From positions 8,566-72,565 of the forward strand of contig CAZIFL010000012.1 in the NCBI GenBank assembly GCA_964539095.1: a DNA stretch of 64,000 nt, written 5' to 3'. The DNA is from DAIPKP01 sp964539095. Lineage in GTDB: Bacteria; Synergistota; Synergistia; Synergistales; Aminiphilaceae. Numbering within the stretch: the stretch's first letter is position 1; the number at the start of each line of letters is the position of its first letter. Shown in pieces: positions 59,141 through 64,000 of this stretch. The notes beneath the pieces are model-generated. The model was given only the letters and a program-made list of their open reading frames with translations. It did not search any database and was not told the DNA's origin. Made by a program: the position numbers and the translations under genes.

Positions 59141-59167
59141 AAAGGCGAGCCCCTGAGGGCCCGCCTT
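59141..59167. terminator. Hairpin between nhaC and the antiporter operon
   Basis: AAAGGCGAGCCC pairs with GGGCCCGCCTTT around CTGA (one mismatch). On the minus strand it follows nhaC, but without a good T-run; a T-rich stretch is on the plus side. Possible weak terminator. Confidence 0.45.
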
Positions 59168-59205
59168 TGCGGTTGTTTCTTTTTATGCAATGCAACTTCT
59201 CAGAT

Positions 59206-60732
59206 TCAGGCCTCGGTTTTCTCCTCGGTGGGCATGTTCCGGGCCACCACATCTTCCCCGTTGGGGAGACGCCAGTAGATTCCGATCTTCATGTAGGAGA
59301 TGATTACCGACACGATGGGGTTCAGGTAGTTCAGGAAGGCGTAGGGGAGGTATTCCAGGGTGGGCACGCCGAGAGCGCTGCTCTGGAAGGCACCGCAGGT
59401 ATTCCATGGGATCAGCGCCGATGTGAGGGTTCCCGAATCCTCCACAGCCCGAGAGAGCATTCGCGGTGCCAGCCCCTTCTTTTCGAAGTTGGACTTGAAC
59501 ATACGCCCCGGCACCACAAGGGCCATGTACTGATCTCCCAAGAAGAGGTTCCCCACGAAGCAGGAAACCACCACAGCACCCATGAGGCCTCCCACGGACT
59601 TTACGTTTTTCGTCATGGTTCCCACGATAGTCTCCAGGAAGCCGCACGCTTCCATAACGCCTCCGAAGAAGAGAGCCACAAAGATAAGGGAGATGGTCCA
59701 CATCATGGAATCCAGGCCGCCCCGGGAGACCAGTTTGTTGATCATCTCTCCAACTTCCGTTACGATCTCCGGCGTTCCGTGAATGCTATGCTCTGCAATG
59801 AGAGCCATAAGAGCCTCTCCCTCCGCACCGCTGAACTCTGCCGAAATGGTGCCGCCGTAGCCATAGTGCAGCGCCTCCACGATATCCCCAACGTGGTTTC
59901 CCTGGGCAACGGACATGACGAGGGCAATGATAACCCCCATGAAGAGCCCAGGGATGGCGGGCATCTTCATGGCGGCGCAGAGAATAACCACCACGGGAGG
60001 CACAAAGCCCAGATAGCTGATGTCGAACTCCGCCTGAAGCATGGTCTGCATGGAGAGGATCTTCGATGCGTCAAGCTCGCCCCCGGCAAACTGCTGTCCC
60101 AGGTAGTAGCAGATCCCTGCCACGATGATGTAGGTAGGGCCTGTGGACCAGATCATGGCCTTGATGTGATCGAAGAGATTTGCTCCTGCCACGGCGGGGG
60201 CGAGGTTGGTGGTGTCTGAGAGGGGGGACATTTTATCCCCGAAGTAGGCACCGGAGATGATGATACCCGCGCTCAAGGGGGCGGGGATACCGAGGCCGAA
60301 ACCTACACCCATGAGAGCCACACCGATGGTGGCGGAGGTTGTCCAGGATGATCCCGTGGAGAGGGAGATTACCGATGTAATAAGGAGGCTGGCGAGGAGG
60401 AACATCCCCGGAGAAAGAATTTTCAGGCCGTAGAAAATAAGCGTGGGAACCACACCGCTCTGCACCCAGATGCCGATAACCATGCCGATGATCATAAGGA
60501 TCACGATGGCCTGGAGGGCGATAGCAATGCCGTTCAGTCCTCCCGCCTCAATCTCTCCCCAGGGTTTTTTAATGATAAAAACCCCTACCAGGCATGAAAG
60601 CACAGCAGCGAATACAATGGGAATATGAGCATCTGTTCCCAGCGAAAGCACACCATAACTGATAATAGCGGCGGACAGAACCAACACGAGTAGCGAAAGC
60701 CCCAGTCCCGGAGTGTTGTTATTTTCAGACAT
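59206..60732 (-). CDS. nhaC: NhaC-family Na+/H+ antiporter
   Basis: 508 residues, about 12 helices. ASLLITSVISLSTGSSWTTS, GAYFGDKMSPLSDTTNLAPA and the late TSALIPWNTCGAF are NhaC signatures. It exchanges sodium for protons, or malate/lactate-type couples in some relatives, at the inner membrane. ATG 60732 is chosen because AAGGAGG lies 9 nt upstream; an extended frame to 60753 has none. It stands upstream of, and in line with, the Mrp-like operon, giving the cell two sodium-handling systems together. Confidence 0.92.
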   Translation of the reverse strand: MSENNNTPGLGLSLLVLVLSAAIISYGVLSLGTDAHIPIVFAAVLSCLVGVFIIKKPWGEIEAGGLNGIAIALQAIVILMIIGMVIGIWVQSGVVPTLIFYGLKILSPGMFLLASLLITSVISLSTGSSWTTSATIGVALMGVGFGLGIPAPLSAGIIISGAYFGDKMSPLSDTTNLAPAVAGANLFDHIKAMIWSTGPTYIIVAGICYYLGQQFAGGELDASKILSMQTMLQAEFDISYLGFVPPVVVILCAAMKMPAIPGLFMGVIIALVMSVAQGNHVGDIVEALHYGYGGTISAEFSGAEGEALMALIAEHSIHGTPEIVTEVGEMINKLVSRGGLDSMMWTISLIFVALFFGGVMEACGFLETIVGTMTKNVKSVGGLMGAVVVSCFVGNLFLGDQYMALVVPGRMFKSNFEKKGLAPRMLSRAVEDSGTLTSALIPWNTCGAFQSSALGVPTLEYLPYAFLNYLNPIVSVIISYMKIGIYWRLPNGEDVVARNMPTEEKTEA

Positions 60733-61099
60733 ACGTGTATCCCTCCTTAGCAATGTTAGTTTCTACAGATTTCCCCGCAGTGTTACCCCCTGTTTTTGGT
60801 GTTTTCACCTCCCTTGATCCAGAGTGTCTCTTCCACCCGTAAAATGCAGAGAAGCCGTTTCCTTTGTCGTATACCTATAAGACCGAAGACATTGTATCAG
60901 AATACGAAAAACATTCATACTTCTCGGGACTCATCAATGGTGATATTTTATCTTTTTGAGGGAGGAAAATTTCTTTTTGAGGATGGAATAGACGACGCAG
61001 GCCCATATCCTGAAGGATTTTTGGGGAGAACGCAAAGACCTCCCGCCTTCAAGGCGGGAGGTCTTTGCAGGAAGAGAGGTGCTCTTTCGAAGAATCGCT
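60733..61099. other. Intergenic region with an 18-bp palindrome
   Basis: GCAAAGACCTCCCGCCTT-C-AAGGCGGGAGGTCTTTGC spans 61032-61068, a perfect repeat 32 nt after the stop of the DUF4198 gene (minus strand). It probably ends that transcript, though only AAAAA/TTTTT-poor sequence follows. The rest (60754-61020) should hold the nhaC promoter, but no convincing box pair was found. Confidence 0.55.
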
Positions 61100-61894
61100 T
61101 TAGGGGTTGACGGAGAAGGTGAGGGTGGCTACCAGAACCAATTCATCCGCCCTAGAGGGGTCTTCGTGGGGAGATTTATGGCTCACCTTGGCGAACCAGT
61201 ATCCATCTTTGAGGGGGATGATGCTGATCTTTCCCTCAAGATCGGTACGTCCGTAAAAAGCTTTGTGCTCCTTGTCGGAGAACCCTTCGACTACGGCATA
61301 AACCTCGGCGGTCTTCACAGGCTTGCCGTCGAAAAGCACCTGGATAGGGAAGGGGTTTCCAACCTTCAGGAGGGCAGGGTTCTCAAGAGGAACGATCTCC
61401 AGCCTGTCTCCCAGCGGCTTGCTGATGAAACCCGCATCCTGGCTGGCATCGACATTCAGGATGGCCTTGGCGAACATGATGGCTTCCTGTGCATAGGTGG
61501 CGTCAGGTCTCTCGATGCGGTTCTGCTGGGTCCATCCACCGGGGCCGTTGGCCCAGAATGTGGGGCGATACCTGAGGCTTGCGATGTAGCTCCCCTTGGA
61601 GAGTTCTTTGTTAATCTGGAAGGCGTAGTTTTCAGCCTTCTGAGTGGAATCGAGGGCTCCCTCGGGGGTTACAAGCTGGGGAGGGTTGAAGAGATGTGTG
61701 CGATCCTCGGGAATGGGTTCGGGAGTGGGAAAGTCATGCCCATACCCGATGTCCAGGAGAACTGTCCCCTTTTCCGGGGCAGATACGTTCAACCACATAT
61801 CGTGAGCACTTGCCCCGGAGACTCCGAGAACAAGAGAAAAAACAAGTGCCGCTGTAAGATAAAAAGAAACTTTTCTTTGGAGTTTCTGAATCAT
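61100..61894 (-). CDS. DUF4198-domain exported protein (nickel/cobalt-uptake type)
   Basis: 264 residues. Signal peptide (LQRKVSFYLTAALVFSLVLG...GASA), then HDMWLNVSAPEKG with the N-terminal His that is typical of DUF4198 proteins, which bind metal after signal cleavage. The C-terminal half is an Ig-like fold (AEVYAVVEGFSDKEHKAFYG; DGYWFAKVSHKSPHED). Family members accompany nickel or cobalt uptake. ATG 61894 has AAAGGAG 6 nt upstream. No transporter is adjacent. It has its own promoter and an operator-like palindrome. Confidence 0.82.
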   Translation of the reverse strand: MIQKLQRKVSFYLTAALVFSLVLGVSGASAHDMWLNVSAPEKGTVLLDIGYGHDFPTPEPIPEDRTHLFNPPQLVTPEGALDSTQKAENYAFQINKELSKGSYIASLRYRPTFWANGPGGWTQQNRIERPDATYAQEAIMFAKAILNVDASQDAGFISKPLGDRLEIVPLENPALLKVGNPFPIQVLFDGKPVKTAEVYAVVEGFSDKEHKAFYGRTDLEGKISIIPLKDGYWFAKVSHKSPHEDPSRADELVLVATLTFSVNP

Positions 61895-62017
61895 GATGAT
61901 CTCCTTTCGATGGTCGAAACTATTGCTTTCAAGTGGAGCGTAAAAAAATTCTGGCGATAGCGAAACGGCTCGTCTCCATTCATTTTTACGCACGTTCTTC
62001 TCCGTTTTTCGGTACAG

Positions 62018-62073
62018 TTCAAGGGGCCCCCTTGAAGTTTTTGTAGTCTAACTAAATACGCTCTTTCTGTCAA
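62018..62073 (-). promoter_or_regulatory. Promoter and operator-like palindrome of the DUF4198 gene
   Basis: On the minus strand: TTGACA (62073-62068), 17 nt, TAGACT (62050-62045). Directly downstream lies TTCAAGGGG-C-CCCCTTGAA (62036-62018), a perfect 9-bp palindrome covering the first transcribed bases. Further in the leader, GCGTAAAAA (61938-61946) faces TTTTTACGC (61983-61991). A metal-responsive repressor at the palindrome is a natural guess. Confidence 0.75.
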
Positions 62074-62230
62074 TAGGAATTCGAGAAAAGATAGGAAGGG
62101 TTGTTGGAGAAGGGCTTGTTTTGGGGATTTCAAGCTGGTGCCTCATCCTTTTTCGGATTTTTCGGAGGGATGTAAGTTTTTTGAAACTAACAAAAGTGTG
62201 GCGTCAAGCGGGGGAGGTGGCTCTGAAGGT
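62074..62230. other. Intergenic stretch, nothing recognised
   Basis: Lies between the DUF4198 promoter and the end of lspA on the same strand. No convincing ORF, terminator or RNA seen. Confidence 0.4.
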
Positions 62231-62689
62231 TTAGCGGATCTTTCTTGTGGAGAGCAAGATCATCCCCGCTCCCGTGAGAAGAGCCAGATCCGCAAGATTT
62301 ACAAAAAGATAGCCGTAGAGAGGGAGGGGAAAGCCTACATAATCCGTGACGACTCCGAAGAGAAGGCGTTCTCCCAGGTTGCTTATCCCCCCCGCCAACA
62401 GGAGAAGGCACCCCCAGAAAAAGAACCGCTGGGGGTGGAGCTTTTTCCGTTGCAAAAGGAAAAAGCCTGCCGCCGCACAGAGAGAGACGAAGATGGCTAG
62501 AGAAAGGTATCCCGGTGAAGAGGAGAAGAGAGAGAAGGCGATTCCACGGTTATGATGCAGACGAAACAGAAGGAGTCCCCGGAGAAAAGAGAACTCCCTC
62601 AAGGCGAGCAAGTTCTCTGCCATGATCCGAAAGAGCTGGAAAAGAAGAGCCAGCAGAGAGAGAATCGACGCGAAGAGAGCTGTTTTCAC
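62231..62689 (-). CDS. lspA: Lipoprotein signal peptidase (signal peptidase II)
   Basis: 152 residues, four helices. Conserved blocks: NRGIAFSLF near 47, GGISNLGERLLFGVVTDYVG near 100 with the first catalytic Asp, and FVNLADLALLTG near 130 with the second. It cleaves lipoprotein signal peptides at the lipobox cysteine in the inner membrane. GTG 62689 is the start, with AAGGAG about 10 nt upstream. It stands alone. Confidence 0.9.
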   Translation of the reverse strand: MKTALFASILSLLALLFQLFRIMAENLLALREFSFLRGLLLFRLHHNRGIAFSLFSSSPGYLSLAIFVSLCAAAGFFLLQRKKLHPQRFFFWGCLLLLAGGISNLGERLLFGVVTDYVGFPLPLYGYLFVNLADLALLTGAGMILLSTRKIR

Positions 62690-62887
62690 GTGTTATAGGC
62701 TCCTTGAAAAAGTGATGGTGATCTTGCAGAGGGTTTTTCGTGTTTCCGGAAGAGATTTTCTCCATTATCCTACCACAGAAAAATCGTGATGTCTTTTCTC
62801 GAAAAACTTTACCCCGTTTTTTAATTTTTCGAAAGCCGTGGAAGAGGGGATTTTCAGGAGGAATCGAAGGGGAAAAGCACTCCTTCC
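62690..62887. other. Intergenic region between lspA and the RpiR gene
   Basis: AT-rich, about 200 bases. A weak TAGGAT/TAATGG on the minus strand may serve lspA. No ORF or RNA recognised. Confidence 0.3.
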
Positions 62888-62916
62888 TTGTGAAAAGTTT
62901 CTTCCATTGCTATACT
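62888..62916 (+). promoter_or_regulatory. Promoter of the RpiR-type regulator
   Basis: TTGTGA at 62888-62893, 17 nt, TATACT at 62911-62916, followed by a threefold GAAGT direct repeat (GAAGTGAAGTGAAGT) at the start-site region. Confidence 0.7.
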
Positions 62917-63001
62917 GAAGTGAAGTGAAGTGCTGAGCAGAGAAGAGTCTCTGACGAAGGAGTAAGCCTAAGCATTACGATGAAGCGTTAAGGAGAAAAG
63001 A

Positions 63002-63895
63002 ATGCCCTATAACGAGGAAAAAAGACCCAGCGATTTTTTTGAGAAACTCCGGAAGGGAGGGCGCGAATTTTCCCAGAGACAGCGCATGGTCTGCCTCTTC
63101 ATTATAGCTGAGTACCAACGAGTGGCCTTTCTTACGGTGGAACAGCTTGCGGAGGAGGCGGGGGTGAGTGCCGCTACGGTGGTGCGCACCGTGGCACACC
63201 TGGGATACGAATCCTACGGAGCGCTTCAGGATGAGATTCAGAGCCTTCTCCTCATGACACGCACCTCTCTCTGGTGGCAGCTTGAAGAATCCTGGAAGAA
63301 GGAAGCTACGGAATTCTCCTCCGAGGAGGGGAATCTTCTCTTTCAGGTCATTGCAGCGAATGCGGAGAGCATACGCAACACCCTCTCGGCACATCTGGCG
63401 GAGCAATTTGCGGAATCGGTGCAGTGTCTGGCCTCGGCGGAGCATCTGGCTCTTTTGGGTATGCGCTCCTCCCGGGGGGCCATGCTCTATGCCTTTTCGC
63501 TACTGCAGCAGTTTCGCAAAAATGTCTCCTGTCTCTCCCTCCAGGGGGCTGATGAAATCTACGCCCCCCTCATGGATCTTACCCCGAAGGATGCGGTGCT
63601 GGCTCTCTCTGTGGGGGGGCCGCACTATGCGGTGACTACCATCGAGGCGGTGCGCTTTGCTCGGGAACGTTCGGTGAAGGTGGTGCTTATTACCAACGAT
63701 CTCGCCTGTCCCGCCGTGGCCTGGGCGGATCACGTGCTCTGTGTGGCCGCCACCAAGGAACACTACTCCATAGCCCCTGCCATTACCCTTCTGGAGGCTC
63801 TGGTGGTGGCGCTGGGAAAAGATTCCCGCCAGGAGGCAGTGGAGAGGCTTCGTGCCCTGGAAAAGGTGCTGGGAGAGAAAAAGCTCACCCTCTGA
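63002..63895 (+). CDS. MurR/RpiR-family transcriptional regulator (HTH + SIS)
   Basis: 297 residues. N-terminal HTH_6 domain (FLTVEQLAEEAGVSAATVVR, TVAHLGYESYGALQDEI), a linker, then an SIS sugar-phosphate-binding domain at about 140-270 (LGMRSSRGAMLYAFSLLQQF, LALSVGGPHYAVTTIEAVRF, VVLITNDLACPAVAWADHVL). Such proteins control sugar or amino-sugar metabolism, or in this kind of organism amino-acid use. The usual polar SIS residues are partly replaced, so its ligand may be different. ATG 63002 has AAGGAG 6 nt upstream. Its targets may lie beyond the window. Confidence 0.88.
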   Translation: MPYNEEKRPSDFFEKLRKGGREFSQRQRMVCLFIIAEYQRVAFLTVEQLAEEAGVSAATVVRTVAHLGYESYGALQDEIQSLLLMTRTSLWWQLEESWKKEATEFSSEEGNLLFQVIAANAESIRNTLSAHLAEQFAESVQCLASAEHLALLGMRSSRGAMLYAFSLLQQFRKNVSCLSLQGADEIYAPLMDLTPKDAVLALSVGGPHYAVTTIEAVRFARERSVKVVLITNDLACPAVAWADHVLCVAATKEHYSIAPAITLLEALVVALGKDSRQEAVERLRALEKVLGEKKLTL

Positions 63896-64000
63896 CGGGG
63901 CTAGTGCATCATTCCTGCTTATATTGTGACTTCGGCTGAAATCCGGGAGCTGGAGCTTGTGTGTCCGGAGGCGCGAGCATAGTGGTCGGCGAGTGCAGCT
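63896..64000. other. Window end, no feature
   Basis: The last 105 bases hold no recognisable gene start, terminator or RNA; a GGAGG at about 63967 may precede a gene beyond the edge. Confidence 0.3.

Noticed and set aside
1..64000. tRNA, rRNA or CRISPR arrays
   Set aside because: No T-loop/acceptor pattern outside genes, no rRNA stretches and no regularly spaced repeats were found.

Overview
The window reads as a chromosome segment of an anaerobic, peptide- and amino-acid-fermenting diderm bacterium. The closest match in gene content is Synergistota (Aminobacterium/Dethiosulfovibrio-like), but this is inferred from content and was not tested against any database. A TolC/MacA-type efflux system implies an outer membrane. 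Oligopeptide uptake, a dipeptide epimerase, an M20 amidohydrolase, many ferredoxin-type proteins, an NAD(P)-type formate dehydrogenase and sodium-handling complexes point to anaerobic peptide metabolism. Most genes are GC-rich with strong GGAGG-type ribosome binding sites. Three stretches (about 16.9-19.3 kb, 25.3-29.4 kb and 32.5-33.7 kb) are visibly more AT-rich and hold signalling genes or mobile-element relics, so they look acquired.

Layout. 0-2.2 kb, minus strand: a partial Rrf2 regulator, a small exported thioredoxin-like ferredoxin and a NapH-like membrane ferredoxin. 2.5-4.9 kb: EFR1-type flavodoxin/ferredoxin, a cupin, a tiny membrane protein and a TSUP anion exporter. 5.0-12.0 kb: an oligopeptide ABC operon that includes a dipeptide epimerase. 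12.4-16.8 kb: a TolC-MacA-MacB operon. 17.2-19.3 kb: a PTS EIIC domain fused to a c-di-GMP phosphodiesterase. 20.1-22.9 kb: formate dehydrogenase alpha. 22.9-30.3 kb: a decayed solute-binding-protein copy, a chemoreceptor, a PAS-EAL protein, a PucR regulator and the intact orphan solute-binding protein. 30.4-32.3 kb: a branched-chain-amino-acid-type attenuator with a 28-residue leader peptide, a 54-residue ORF, and two YeeE/YedE halves. 32.5-33.7 kb: relics of an integron integrase and an IS3 transposase around two cassette-like ORFs. 33.7-39.8 kb: a PyrR-attenuated pyrRBCKDFE operon. 39.8-49.3 kb, minus: a three-domain acyl-activating/acyltransferase fusion, a coiled-coil zinc-ribbon membrane protein and two tandem GGDEF-EAL proteins. 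49.6-50.8 kb: an M20 amidohydrolase. 50.8-59.0 kb, minus: a ten-gene Mrp/Mbh-type cation antiporter operon with four MrpD-like subunits. 59.2-64.0 kb: NhaC, a DUF4198 protein behind a clear promoter and palindrome, LspA and an RpiR-type regulator.

How the genes work together. Peptides enter through the ABC system and dipeptides are epimerised or hydrolysed. Reducing equivalents pass through ferredoxin-type proteins and formate dehydrogenase. Ion gradients are managed by the Mrp-like complex and NhaC. Four c-di-GMP proteins and one chemoreceptor in 32 kb suggest strong environmental control.

Most unusual items: the EIIC-EAL fusion with a possible short RNA ahead of it; the orphan attenuator that controls no recognisable biosynthetic gene; the open frame that runs through the pyr attenuator and ends just before pyrR; the expansion of antiporter subunits; and the eroded integron integrase. 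No rRNA, tRNA or CRISPR array was recognised.
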